Assembly: GCA_033032175.1 (NCBI GenBank)
Contig: CM065310.1
Span: forward strand, 8,866,001 to 8,930,000
Source of the DNA: Saturnia japonica
Lineage: Eukaryota > Arthropoda > Insecta > Lepidoptera > Saturniidae
Length of the DNA: 64,000 bases
Direction of reading: 5' to 3'
The position numbers were made by a program, and so were the translations under genes. How positions within the stretch are numbered: position 1 is the stretch's first letter; each line of letters starts with the position of its first letter. Positions 33,424-44,499 of the stretch are shown in pieces. The notes below the pieces were generated by a model that saw only the letters and a program-made list of their open reading frames with translations, was not told the DNA's origin and did no database searches.

Positions 33424-36222
33424 GATAAGTCATTCAAATCTTTGAAAGGCCTCAATATACACAATACAAAATTACACAGGAACTGTATTACCCTAAACAA
33501 TTCACCTTTAGACACCCATCCCTTCATTCCGAGTGCGCCTACTTATGTAGCCAACGATCCAACACCTTTCCACACATATCTTAGCCATTTGAAAAATAGT
33601 ATACCCATAGTTAAAAGAATCCCTCGAGGAGCTCGAATAACCGTTGCTACACATTTGTCACAGTTAATCCAGAAATGTTACTTAACCAATTGTACTCAAG
33701 ACTGGCAGAACCTATTTTTATTTTCATACAGCACACTACATATAATAAAAACTGATGAACCGAATTTATCCTTGACACAAAAGATTAAGAATAACTGTGC
33801 TGTAAGCTTCCCGCCTTCTCCCGCACCTCTAATCAAACATGATGCCCCTCGTAATCGCAACAAACTTATTGAAAACAAAATCTGTGACGGAGATCTCAAA
33901 GGTGCCGCTCGCCTTTTGTTCTCCAACGACGTGCTATCACCAGATACCCCTGACACCCTTCATGCCTTACGGACAAAACATCCTCCAGCTCCAGTAAACC
34001 CATATTTTGTCGACCCACCAACAGCAAGGCAAACATGCCTTCAAATTCAAAACAAAGATGTTACTGATGCAATTTTATCTTTTAAACCAGGTTCGGCTGC
34101 AGGTTTGGATGGAATCTCACCCCAACATTTGAAAGACTTAACTTCACATTCTGTGGGTGATGCAGGCGAGCAACTTGTAAATTCGATCACTAAATTAATC
34201 AACTTTATGTATTCCGGTAATATCAATCCAGAAATTGTTTCCATTCTTTTCGGCGCAAACCTCATTGCCCTCACCAAAAAGGACGGAGGGGTGAGACCAA
34301 TTGCTGTTGAATCAACACTACGACGTCTGGCCTCCAAAATTGCTGTTCGACATATTTTACCAAAATTAAATTCGGAATTTGAACCCGTACAGTTAGGCTT
34401 CGGTGTAAAAGGAGGGTGTGAGGCAGCCGTCCATGCCCTACGCTCTTTCCTAACTTACGGACAGCCTGACTTTTTGCTTAAAATTGATGTCAAAAATGCA
34501 TTCAATTCGGTAAATAGGGATACCCTGCTGACGGAAATAAAACAACATATACCTGAAATATACAATTATCTTCTTCTCAGTTACGCTAACCCAACAAAAT
34601 TGTTATATCGTTCTAATGAACTGTCCTCGGAAGTAGGTTGTCAACAGGGTGATCCCCTTGGGCCTGCAATTTTTAGTTTGGCTATAAATCCGATAATCAA
34701 AACTTTAAATTCTAAATTCAACGTTTGGTATTTGGACGACGGAACCCTAGGAGGTGATGTGGATACTGTGTTTTCGGACCTTTTTTTAATCAAAAATAAA
34801 TTTGAAGCCATTGGTTTGGAGCTTAATTTTAGCAAATGCGAACTTTTTATAAATAACTGCGACTTAAATTTAAATGACGTAAAACAAAAATTTAATATTT
34901 TGGCTCCAAATATTAAGATAGTAAACAGTAATTCCCTTTACTTTTTAGGTTCTCCAATTTTTGATAAATCTTTTTCTGAATTTTTGAATATTTCAATTAA
35001 TAAATTCCAAAATTCTGCTGCCCGTCTCCTTGAAATTAGTCCACATTATGCACTTTGCATCTTAAAATTCTGTCTTTTCGTCCCTAAATTTACATATGTG
35101 CTCCGTTGCTGCTCCTTTTGGAATCACCCAGATCTCTTGACACAAGTAGACGATTTAATCAAAATTACCTTAGAATCGATTCTTAATATGCAGCTGCACG
35201 AGCAATCTTGGACCCAAGCATCCTTACCCATCCGTTATGGTGGTTTAGGAATTCGCAAAATTTCCAGTGTCGCTTTACCAGCCTTCCTATCTTCTGTCCA
35301 TAGTTCAGCAAATCTCATAAGTAAAATTTTAAGGGTATCCCCTTCATACTTTGAGATTGCTGGCTTGGAAGAAGCTAGAAACGCTTTCTTAATTGCATGC
35401 CCAGGTCAAAATTTTCCAGTTTCTCCAAATTCACAGAGGAGCTGGGACGACATAAACTGCAAATTGATTTATGATAATATTTTGAGCTGTAGTACGGGTT
35501 CGGCGCGTGCTAGGCTTTTGGCCGTGGGTGCGCATGAGGCCGGCTACTGGCTTCAAGCGTATCCTTCGTCAAATACAGGAACATTTCTTGAACCTGACAC
35601 GCTCCGAATCGCAACAAGTCTACGGCTTGGGGTTCCGGTCTGCGTTCCTCATAAATGTCCCTGTGGCAGTGATGTCGACAAGCTAGGACATCACGGACTG
35701 TCATGTCAAAAAAGTGCAGGCCGCTTCTCGAGACATGCCGCACTTAACGATATCATACGCCGGTCACTTGCCACCGTCAACGTTCCAAGTTTACTTGAGC
35801 CGACTGGTATTGCAAGAGACGATGGCAAGAGACCGGACGGTATGAGTTTGGTTCCATGGAAGATGGGCCGGGTGCTAGTATGGGATGCAACCTGTTCAGA
35901 CACGCTGGCCCCTTCCCATCTACTTGGAACCAGCAACAGAGCTGGTGTGGCTTGTGAGGCGGCTGAAAAAGCTAAGGCATGCAAATATAGGGGTCTGGGC
36001 TCTGAATATGATTTTGTCCCATTCGGCGTCGAGACTGGCCCGTGGGGTCCTAGCGCTACAAGGCTTTTTAAGGAAATAGTAAAAAGGTTAGTCGACATCA
36101 CAGGAGACCGAAGAGCTGGCAGCTACCTCGGACAAAGAATTAGTCTAGCTATTCAAAGGGGGAACGCTGCCAGTATCTTCGGAACCTTGCCTAAAGGGAC
36201 TCCTTTTCATAATATATTTTAA
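33424..36222 (+). CDS. Reverse transcriptase with C-terminal zinc knuckle and PD-(D/E)XK-like nuclease (non-LTR retrotransposon)
   Basis: The frame is open from 33424 (after TAA) to TAA at 36220-36222, over 930 codons without a stop. Counting residues from the TTG at 33442, it has an N-terminal region with RIPRGARITVA (59-69), a finger motif KKDGGVRPIAV (279-289), RT motif A with D349 in KIDVKNAF, motif B GCQQGDPLGP (399-408) and motif C YLDD (430-433). A zinc-knuckle pattern follows: C739-x-C741, H750/H751, C755. Then comes a nuclease core RPD (797-799), D815 in VWDAT and K845-x2-K848-Y849, the spacing of the restriction-like endonuclease of R2-type elements. Such proteins nick target DNA and copy their RNA at the nick. 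The first ATG in frame is only at 34207, inside the RT region, so the true start must lie in an upstream exon, use a non-ATG codon or be lost. Base composition is clearly less A/T-rich than the flanks. Family placement near RLE-bearing LINE clades is inferred, and domestication is an alternative. Confidence 0.85.
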   Translation, partial: DKSFKSLKGLNIHNTKLHRNCITLNNSPLDTHPFIPSAPTYVANDPTPFHTYLSHLKNSIPIVKRIPRGARITVATHLSQLIQKCYLTNCTQDWQNLFLFSYSTLHIIKTDEPNLSLTQKIKNNCAVSFPPSPAPLIKHDAPRNRNKLIENKICDGDLKGAARLLFSNDVLSPDTPDTLHALRTKHPPAPVNPYFVDPPTARQTCLQIQNKDVTDAILSFKPGSAAGLDGISPQHLKDLTSHSVGDAGEQLVNSITKLINFMYSGNINPEIVSILFGANLIALTKKDGGVRPIAVESTLRRLASKIAVRHILPKLNSEFEPVQLGFGVKGGCEAAVHALRSFLTYGQPDFLLKIDVKNAFNSVNRDTLLTEIKQHIPEIYNYLLLSYANPTKLLYRSNELSSEVGCQQGDPLGPAIFSLAINPIIKTLNSKFNVWYLDDGTLGGDVDTVFSDLFLIKNKFEAIGLELNFSKCELFINNCDLNLNDVKQKFNILAPNIKIVNSNSLYFLGSPIFDKSFSEFLNISINKFQNSAARLLEISPHYALCILKFCLFVPKFTYVLRCCSFWNHPDLLTQVDDLIKITLESILNMQLHEQSWTQASLPIRYGGLGIRKISSVALPAFLSSVHSSANLISKILRVSPSYFEIAGLEEARNAFLIACPGQNFPVSPNSQRSWDDINCKLIYDNILSCSTGSARARLLAVGAHEAGYWLQAYPSSNTGTFLEPDTLRIATSLRLGVPVCVPHKCPCGSDVDKLGHHGLSCQKSAGRFSRHAALNDIIRRSLATVNVPSLLEPTGIARDDGKRPDGMSLVPWKMGRVLVWDATCSDTLAPSHLLGTSNRAGVACEAAEKAKACKYRGLGSEYDFVPFGVETGPWGPSATRLFKEIVKRLVDITGDRRAGSYLGQRISLAIQRGNAASIFGTLPKGTPFHNIF

Positions 36223-36624
36223 TCTGTAGTTATGTATGTACATGTAATTATTAACTAATAACTTTTTCATATGTATTTAAATGTCATGTAGGCCTATTAT
36301 CTGAATACTTACTTCGTAAATGTTATAATGTATATATTTCATATTACATTAAAACATGAAAATAGGTCAAACAACTAAGTTTCAGAACTTTGTATTTCGG
36401 TATCAATGTTTTGCGGTTGCAAGGAGAGCTTGTACCCTTGAAGGAACCACGTATTTGCGGTTATCAAATTGTCTCGGGTCGTATCGATGTCTCTATAATT
36501 TTGACTTCGTGACAATACAACAACTTATAACTACGCTGAAGAGTGTTTGTTTACGAATGAATTGTTTGTCTCTAAAATGCTACTGGTGTGTTTTTGTTTC
36601 TTAACTAATACTGTTGGTACGTGT
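36223..36624. other. 3' flank of the reverse transcriptase frame
   Basis: AT-rich, with no poly(A) tract or simple-repeat tail that would mark the 3' end of the element. The 36356-36604 frame is not recognisable. Confidence 0.35.
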
Positions 36625-37066
36625 GCAGATCTTTCGATTCGTAGTTCGTAGAACGGATGGGGCCAAAGAGTTCTCGAGACGCAACTTGAACAGACCACAA
36701 GACAGAACAGAACAGAACACAAGGTGGTCCGATGACCTGCTAAAGATTGAGGGAATTTGCTGAATACGGGTAGCACAGTACCAGCCGTTGTGGCGATCTT
36801 TTGGTGGGCCTATTTTTTATACAACAAATTTGGCAAACAAGCGTAGCCTATAGCCGTTTGTAATGCCATAGGTATTACTAGCGCGTATCCGACCTTGAAG
36901 CCCCCTATCCCAAGGAGCTCTCGAAGCTCTACTTGCAGCAGGAACGGGTGAAGGTGTTCCGACTGGACTGCTCCAAGTAGAGAGAAATTTCCAAAGAAAT
37001 TTTTCTGTGCCCTACCTTTCGCCTATGTACAGTAGTGGAGGTCTTTCGGCTGAAATTATAACGATG
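36625..37066 (+). pseudogene. RTE-type LINE tail interrupted by a family C insertion
   Basis: The plus-strand translation gives RTDGAKEFSRRNL, then TRWSDDLLKIEG, a stop, and RVAQYQPLWRSF up to about 36807. After the insert it resumes with AYVQQWRSFG, a stop and 'cggctgaaattataacgatg'. These are the C-terminal motifs and 3' end of the RTE family also seen at 4345 and 44500. The insert boundaries carry a 6 bp duplication (see 36814-37020). Confidence 0.8.
36814..37020 (+). mobile_element. Family C repeat inserted in an RTE LINE, 6 bp target duplication
   Basis: 207 bp flanked by GCCTAT at 36808-36813 and 37021-37026. The host RTE reading (LWRSF...AYVQQW) continues across. It shares 'taatgccataggtattacta', 'gagctctcgaag' and 'gactggactgctccaagtagag' with 27552-27830. 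A short duplication of this length fits either a retroposon or a DNA transposon. Confidence 0.7.
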
Positions 37067-38564
37067 ATGAGTCAACATAAGCCATATGTTGATTCACGTC
37101 ATAACCCACATCAGGAATTATATCAAACCATGGGTGTTTTTTTTAGGATAATGATCATTTGGAGTTTCTGTGTACTTCCATGTCAATCTTTTGGGAATGT
37201 TTAGTCACCATTGCCACGTTGCTACGTTTATTCCAAAAGTAATTATTTCATTAATTTTCCTGAATAATGATACAGTATAGTGGGGTAAACTCGGTCAACG
37301 CGTCAAAATGTAACTAAATCCTACACAATATCGTGGAGGTTGAAAAGACAATATCGTAACGAAACAAAAACTACCACTTTCAATTTAACAAAATGTCGGT
37401 AAAATATTTGTACCTCTATTTTTCGCAGCTGCATTTAAAATACTGTCTTCTTCGTGATCTGAATGTGTGACCATCTTTGGTCGTATAAAAAAAAAAACAA
37501 GGTATGGTAAATGTAATAGTTCACGATCTTCAGATGTTTCTTATAATTTCAACAGTATTGTGGTAACCAAAGAGAGTTCTCGTTTACAATGCTCTCTTAA
37601 TAACAATCCTTGGAATTATCTTTAAGAGCAGAGCAAAGTACACGCTCCAAATATATGAGAAGAGTAAATACATGGGTGCGGGCGACCGATAACGATAGCT
37701 TGTCCAAATAGCGGGCATATTGCTTGCGGATAATCCGCGGAACCTGTCCGCTGGCGCGTTCTGTTCTACGCATTGTACTATAATAATCGAACTTTTGGAA
37801 CGATATCTGATGCTTCTTCATATTCCACATTTGACATGTAAAATATAGTTTAGATTTTTTACAATTATACTTTCATATATGCAATACTGGAAAGATAAGT
37901 ATTCCTAAAACTTTTATAATAACATTTATGGTTATCTTTTTCATCATTTTATTAACTAATCAGAAAATTTCAGTAGCTTACGTAAAGCTAAAACTTTGCT
38001 TAAAAATATGCTCGGAATTGATAAGTTATGTATTTAGAATCCATAATTATTTTTTAGCTATCCTAAATTTCAAATAATTTGTATACCTATTAATATTTAC
38101 TGAAAGGCATAAATACAGGTAAAAAAAAGGAACTAATACAAATTCCTTTATTGTAAGTAATTGTAGTACCTACAGGTAGTACTGAAAACTAAGTACCATT
38201 TAGAACTAAGTCATACACGATTCAACGAGTGCACAACTTTCATTATAAGAAATCTTAGTATTTCTTAGCCAGACTAGACAGCGAGTAAAATACAAAGAAA
38301 ATAAACTAAAGGGAAAATAAAATGAAGTAAAATATATGATATAAGCCATAACTATAAAAATATTTTACGGTATTAGTTATTACATTTTTATACGTATTAA
38401 TGGCACTATTTTAATTTAATGGAATATGATTTCATTAAATTTTAAAATGAAAAGATTGTAAAAGGAGAATATGTATACATTAACAATTTGTGGTCGATAA
38501 TAATACAACAAAATAAAACTTATTTTTATTTAACTAATCTAAACTTAATATAAAATAAAGTAGC
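37067..38564. other. Unassigned AT-rich sequence
   Basis: No gene or repeat recognised in about 1.5 kb. The minus-strand frame 37597-37830 has a few basic residues but no domain. Confidence 0.35.
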
Positions 38565-38790
38565 TTCCGCTTTCTGTCCCCCATGGGTCGGTTAATACGA
38601 TTTTCACTAACATTGAGAATTTTTTACGGAAGGTTTTTTACGGTTGCGTTTAGAACCACTGGGCTAATGAGGCAGTTATGAAGTTATTAACTGTCAATAT
38701 TAACTCTAAATCAGGCTTTTTTAAACATAAAACACACCACTGTGTAAATTGTACCCGTGCGAAGCGGGGGCGGGTTGCTCGTTAATAAAT
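38565..38790 (+). mobile_element. Helitron-like 3' region (family H, copy 2)
   Basis: 'ttctgtcccccatgggtcgg', 'gaagttattaactg', 'ctaaatcaggcttttttaaac', 'cactgtgtaaattgtacccg' and 'gaagcgggggcgggttgctcg' match and extend 7736-7878. The terminal CTAG is changed to CTCG. Confidence 0.55.
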
Positions 38791-38834
38791 ATAAACTGGA
38801 TTTTTTTACTACTAATTACCATACTCTATTCGCT

Positions 38835-39215
38835 CTTACTTTTTAGCATCTTAATTAATGCTAGCAGTCGCCTAATAATCGAAATTCGACCAGAGACTTT
38901 TTAATCTTATACTATTTTCAGTTTGAAATTTGCAATATGAACCTAAACAATGAATATTATATCACTTGCTGTCACTTTTCATTGAGTGACAATGTCAATA
39001 TTTTGGGGGGTCTAAGTTCAATGGCACTCGTTGGGATAAGACTCGTAGTATTCATTTATTTAATTTCTTAAATTAGTAACAGATATTATAGATCATTTTT
39101 AGCTTTCTGCACTCCTTCTCCATATAAACTTTAACCAAGCCAAATCTCACTGTCTTCCGTGCACGCAATACGCTTAAAAGAGGGTACAAAGTTTTTGCTT
39201 CACGTATTAATATAA
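38835..39215 (+). repeat. Dispersed repeat family B, copy 2
   Basis: It holds 'gaaattcgaccagagac', 'cctaaacaatgaatattata', 'cattgagtgacaatgtc', 'ggtctaagttcaatggcact' and 'cttccgtgcacgcaatacgc' and ends 'gcttcacgtattaatata'. The minus-strand frame at 39073-39381 overlaps its end and is fortuitous. Confidence 0.75.
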
Positions 39216-39962
39216 TGATGATTAAAAAAAACGAATTAGTACGAACTCGGAACATATCGGTATTTTTTGTTATTTTTGTTGTAGCAACTATGCTTGCTTT
39301 AGATATAGACGGGATCACTCTTTCATCTCGGCTGCTGAGACAACGGCAGTGATCTATATGTTTCACCCAAAACTCAAGCAATCGGAAAATGGTATTCAGT
39401 CACGAACGCTCTTGACATCTGAGTAATGATAACCCGTGGTGATTTTGCCAACGAATTTAGATAAATTTTTAATGTACAATTTTTGAAGAAATTTTAAGTA
39501 TTTTATAAGTTAAGACGACGAGCAATGGACGGGTCCATTAAAGAATTTAACAAGTCTCCACTTTCTATGATTTACTAACAGCTTTAACTTATATAGGTAT
39601 TAAAAAGGTATATACTAAAGGTACTTATATAGGTAAGTAAAAGGGCCACTTTGTTTTTTATCAGATAGAACTTTTCATAGATAATGTAGTAAATAAATTC
39701 ATAAACATTATTTCACAAAAATTATCGCCGTTTACAATTAATATTATTTAACCTATTATTAACTAATGAATATTAACAATGAATTTTAGGCGAAACGTCA
39801 TGAAAATTGTAATTTTATATTAAAATAAATTGCAGATATTGGTAATTCTAAAGTTAATAAATTCTCTATGTAAAGCGTATTTCAATGAAGAATATAATTT
39901 TATCACAAATTAATAAATAATAAAACAAACGATTTTGCAAACAGCTTCAATCATATTGTATA
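39216..39962. other. Unassigned AT-rich sequence
   Basis: Nothing recognised. Confidence 0.35.
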
Positions 39963-40234
39963 CTAGCTGATACCCGCGACTTCGTCTGCGTATTATTGGA
40001 TATACGCAAATTGACCTCGGAACACGACAAACCAAAAAAATCATAGATGGGTATTATATTTGTGGGATAATAGTGATTAAGTTATGATTTTACCAGGATT
40101 AAAAGTATTATTGTATCATTGCAGGTTATAGACTATCTGTGTGCTAAATTTCATTCAAATCCGTTCAGCCGTTTTCACGTGATTAAGTAACAAACATCCA
40201 AACATACACACTCACATTTATTATATTAGTAGGA
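39963..40234 (-). mobile_element. Lep1-like non-autonomous Helitron, reversed
   Basis: CTAG at 39963-39966 with 'ctgatacccgcgacttcgtctg' (reversed 3' end) and 5' end A|TCCTACTAATATAA at 40234. It carries one copy of the unit amplified at 14366 ('cggaacacgacaaacc...atcatagatggg') and a different middle ('gttcagccgttttcacgtg'). 272 bp, complete at both ends. Confidence 0.8.
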
Positions 40235-40449
40235 TTTTAATGTTGCATTTAATGCAGGTAACAAAAATAATGAGAATTTTAGAAATATGACTACTTATAA
40301 ATAAAACTATTAGGTACTATTAAACTAAAGTTAGAAGTAATATACTGTGCTGCTTTTTCGTTTATACCTATCATGAAATATTGAGACGAATTGTAGAATA
40401 GAATTATGATTTAATGTATTTGTAGATATACGAATTATTTTATTATTAC

Positions 40450-40800
40450 TTTAATTGCCTGATGGTAACCACAGTACCTACAGTTCAAAAACGGCAGCTA
40501 CCACCAAGAGATCAGCAATACATCACGCGTCGTCGCTGTAATGCTGACATGCAAGCCTCTTGGTAATTGTATATACACTAGCTGATCCCGAAACGCGAAA
40601 AAGTAAAAGAGAGTCACTGTGACGTATTTATCATCATGCGCATGATGGTCGTGACCCATTCAGGTACAAATCCCTACTACTCTGGATACTGGATATAAAC
40701 AGGCTGATCCCGGAACGCGATATTCCTAAGCTCGTCACTACGGAGGGTTTTACTCTTGGTGTTTGTTGGTCGTGAATTACCACCACCCAGGAAAATTATT
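40450..40800 (+). repeat. Family E repeat, copy
   Basis: 'tgatggtaaccacag', 'caaaaacggcagctacc', 'aagagatcagcaatacatc', two 'gctgatcccg(a/g)aacgcga' phrases and 'gttggtcgtgaattacc'. The 'gctgatcccg' half appears twice (about 40581 and 40700), so this copy carries an internal duplication. Confidence 0.6.
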
Positions 40801-41269
40801 GATAAGTACAATATAGTGTTATAGTTATTGCTCATGTTAGTAAAATTAATAAAAGACTAACCTATTTGACAGAATTATATTGAATGCAGAACGAACGCGC
40901 TCGCAATACTTGTATCAATTCTGTGGTTCTCTTTTCGTTTTATATCGTTTTTGCGTTTTACGTACACTGGATATTGGGAGCAGTGATGTGCGAAGAATTA
41001 CATTTACGGATCCGTAACTTGAAATATATTTTACGTTAAAACGTAATGCTGGTCACTGAATTAATTTCAAATATTTCTTTTGTTTAAAAGCATTTCATTA
41101 TTTATGAATAAGTTTATTTTAATATAGTGTATATATTTGGGGTGTTGTTTTTGGAATATATTTTAATTACCCGGTATTTATAACATTACCAATGGACTGG
41201 ATATAATTTCTAAAAAAAATATGTTATATATCTTAGGAATTAAAATTATGTTTTTAAACTAATTATAAT
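40801..41269. other. Unassigned sequence
   Basis: Nothing recognised. Confidence 0.35.
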
Positions 41270-41625
41270 GACTAGCGATCGCCGTAAGGTCTAAATTCGA
41301 CTAGCGACATTTTGATCATAGACTATTTTCTGTTTGACATTTGCAGTAATCATGAACCTAAACAATGAGTATTATCTACATCAATTGCTATCACTTTTCG
41401 TTGAGTGACAATATCAATATTTTGGGAGGTCTAAGTTCAATGGCACTGGCCAGGTTAAGATGCACAGTATTAATTTATTTAATTTATTTAATTAGTAACG
41501 GATATTATAAATAAATTTTAGCATTCTGCACTCCCTCTCTATATAAACTTTAAGCATGCGAAATCTCACAGTCTTCCGTGTACGCAATACGTTTTTGCTT
41601 CACGTATTAATATATAGATAAATAA
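41270..41625 (+). repeat. Dispersed repeat family B, copy 3
   Basis: It starts 'ctagcgatcgccgtaaggtc' and has 'gatcatagactattttctg', 'cctaaacaatgagtattatc' and 'ggtctaagttcaatggcac'. It ends 'gcttcacgtattaatata'. Same orientation as 38835-39215. A block before 'gtttttgcttcac' is shortened relative to copy 2. Confidence 0.75.
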
Positions 41626-41629
41626 ACTA

Positions 41630-41964
41630 TTTTACAAACAGTGAATATAGGTAAATGAATTGCTGTTCGTTGTTACTTAAGCGCAACACTTGAGAACAAC
41701 TGGATCGATTTGGTTAATGTTTTAATGTTAGTTTTCAAAGAAGTTAGTACAGGTTTTGGAAATTTTAAATTGTTTTTTTTTTATTGGATGTTTTTGAGTT
41801 CAAGGCCATACATAGATCACGACTAGGATAATGGATATACTTTATTTTACTTTTTGTTTTGTTGGTTATGGTCTTTAAAAGCTTTCAAGAAAAAAAAATC
41901 CGGGTGCCGCGGTCGAGTTATTGTTTACTGGAAAGAGCAGAACAACGTCTGCCGAACCAGTTAG
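41630..41964 (+). mobile_element. Helitron-like element, 3' part
   Basis: 'agcgcaacacttgagaacaac', 'tttattggatgtttttgag' and 'gagcagaacaacgtctgccg' precede TTAG (41961-41964)|T. This is the 3' end of a known lepidopteran Helitron type ('acaacgtttgccgggtcag' CTAG). The 5' end is not resolved. Confidence 0.5.
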
Positions 41965-44499
41965 TATAAAATAAAACAATATTAGAAATTGAAATAATGT
42001 AAAGTATATTTTCATCAATGAGCGTAGTAGGATATAACTTTAACGCAGTTTAGATGGATAACAAGAAGCGTTTATAAATTCTCTTCTGACTACCTCAACA
42101 GGTTTGAAGGTTAAAACCAATTTAAAACGTCGTAAAGATGGGTCGTCCGTGCAAGCGGATCATTTTCTGCTCCATCATTCTATAACATCAAAAGGGTTCT
42201 TAAATTAAGCTCACTGAGTTCATGGGTGGCCAACTGCTTCGGTTCTAAGAAATTTAAAATTTCATTTAGATTCGGAAAATATGATATTGAACCTTTTTAT
42301 CCTAATTAGTTAAAATGGTTGCTCAGTTCCCCATCGAAAGCAAAGGACAGAAAAAGATTTGAAGAGCGATAGATTTTCAACGTGACAAGTTGGATTGCTA
42401 TAAAAGAAACCGAGAGATCCGAACTCACTTGTCAAACATGAAGATCACATGCTAACTTATCCAAATTTCGGTACTGTTTAACAGACCTATCTAAAATTAT
42501 GCACTGTATTACGGGATAACATCTAGTTCTAAATAACATGATTAGGGCTTTGTACTGTAATTAAAGCGGCTAGCGAAAAAACTAACTTTGATCAATTAAT
42601 TGCACTAATTATATCACTTAAATGCAATAATGCAAACTATAAAGCAATTGTTTTAATAAAAAAACAGGTTCCGTATTACATTAACAGTACATAGTGATAA
42701 CTGTAAAATGATAAGCTGATTAAACGAAGCGACGACCATTGAATAAGGTATATTATCAAAATATGATTAGTAAGCCTTCAAAAAGCTATTTGCAACTTCG
42801 TATTTACACATGAGATCCTGTTTTCGCCTTATATAGTTGTCATCTTAATCTTGTCTGACAGTAATGGTATTCATCGATCCTATTTATACGCATAGAAATG
42901 GGACAATTTCTTTGTAATTACCAATAATTTATAACTTACTTCCTATCCTAGATTAATTCTCTCTTACGCACGCTGAAACGAATACTTTTTCGATACAACA
43001 ACTTTAAAAATACCCTAAATTGCGAGCTTGAATAGCCTCAGTGCTCCCATGTATCCATAGCATTGTCTGTCCACATTGAATCGGTAAATGATGGTAGTAG
43101 TTTTCTGAACACTTAGCATCCAATGCTTTGAAGCTAGTTAGCTTAATTAATTCCTTAAGTTAATTAATTCCAAGTATCAAACTATCCATATTTATCTAAC
43201 TCAAATCGAAATAAGTTTACAGTAATAAAGACACTTCAGACCAACAAAAGGAAAAGAAAAACAAATTTTGTTCGGCCCAAGAGTGATGTACAAATTTCCT
43301 GGTAAACGGCTCCTTCCGCGCAGGGACTATTTGTCTGAATTTGAATCACATTTGTTTCCAGGGAAATTTGTCTCCTAAGCCTCGAGGGTATATCCTGGCA
43401 TGGCTTGCGGCACTTCGTATCTTTTAATTGAATAAAGACCTCTTTATGTTTTTCTTGTGCGGATACATAACTATTAATAAATTATAAAACATAATAAATT
43501 AATTTTAGATAGTGTATATTTATCTATGTACAATTTTGTTATGTGAAAGAATGCCAATACTTTGCTATAAAATTGGAATGCAAGAATTGTTTACGTTCTA
43601 ATTTTCCGGTTGTCTTCACGAAATGTGAAAGCAGACAGCGGGATGCCTTGAACGTTACATACTTATATGTTATATAAAATGTTACTTATCCTTTTCTTAA
43701 TCTCGATATATGAAGCTCAAGAAGAAGTTTTTAAGTGTCAATTTCATAAGTGTTCACATTATATAAGTAACGCAATAGGTAATTCATTCTAACATATATT
43801 TTGTATTTACACTTAGGCTATATATTATAATAGCATAATCATTTACCTCTTGACTGGAGTACTTAATTGTTCAAGTGAAAACTTCTTTCGTTCCATCATG
43901 ATTTGAAAAGCAATGAAACGAAATAGTGGCGCTAAAAAAGACAAATAGAAAATTTAGCCTGCAAGAGAATGAGATTGAAATACATTATACGTGGTTAATG
44001 CAAATCCTGATTTTCACGTCTTTGATCGTCGTCGAATTAGCCTAGCGGTGTGACGACTTGACTTATACGCACTGTTGTATGTACACTGTACAGTACGAGT
44101 GGTCGATAGCTCGAGACTCGCTGATTCAGGATTTTCAAAATCTTATATAAGATATTTTATGCTTTCTGAAAGGTTTCACTTCTATTGCGTGTCAACTGAG
44201 GTTTTTTTTAAATTAAGTTCTATTAAATTACATTAGGTAAAATTTTAATAATGTTTATATTGTAAGAAAATACAAACAGGCACGCAGTCCATTTAATGTT
44301 AAATACTATGAACAAGTGCTGGTTAAGCAACCAGTCTCAAAGCATATGTACAACCAACCTCAAAAGGACAGTAGTACTGATGCCAATTACAATAGTTTCT
44401 TACTGGACTGGAGGACTGAGTTAGAGCACAGCCTTGCAAATTTTTCTACCAATCTTTATTGCGTTTTTTAGTTTTGAAAATATCAGTTATCGTTATCCT
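41965..44499. other. Unassigned 2.5 kb, mostly single-copy in appearance
   Basis: No frame or repeat family recognised. Segments at about 42130-42260 and 43290-43440 are less A/T-biased but have no credible coding frame. A tRNA-like 'attagcctagcggt' at about 44036 lacks a matching B box. Confidence 0.3.

Noticed and set aside
33442..33444. TTG at 33442 as translation start of the reverse transcriptase
   Set aside because: TTG starts are a bacterial convention. In an insect nuclear genome this gives no support for initiation here, and the frame is already open from 33424.
35706..36101. A 131-codon minus-strand frame
   Set aside because: It is the antisense shadow of the zinc-knuckle and nuclease region of the reverse transcriptase frame.
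44036..44060. tRNA A-box-like 'attagcctagcggt'
   Set aside because: No B box or cloverleaf arms found at the required spacing.
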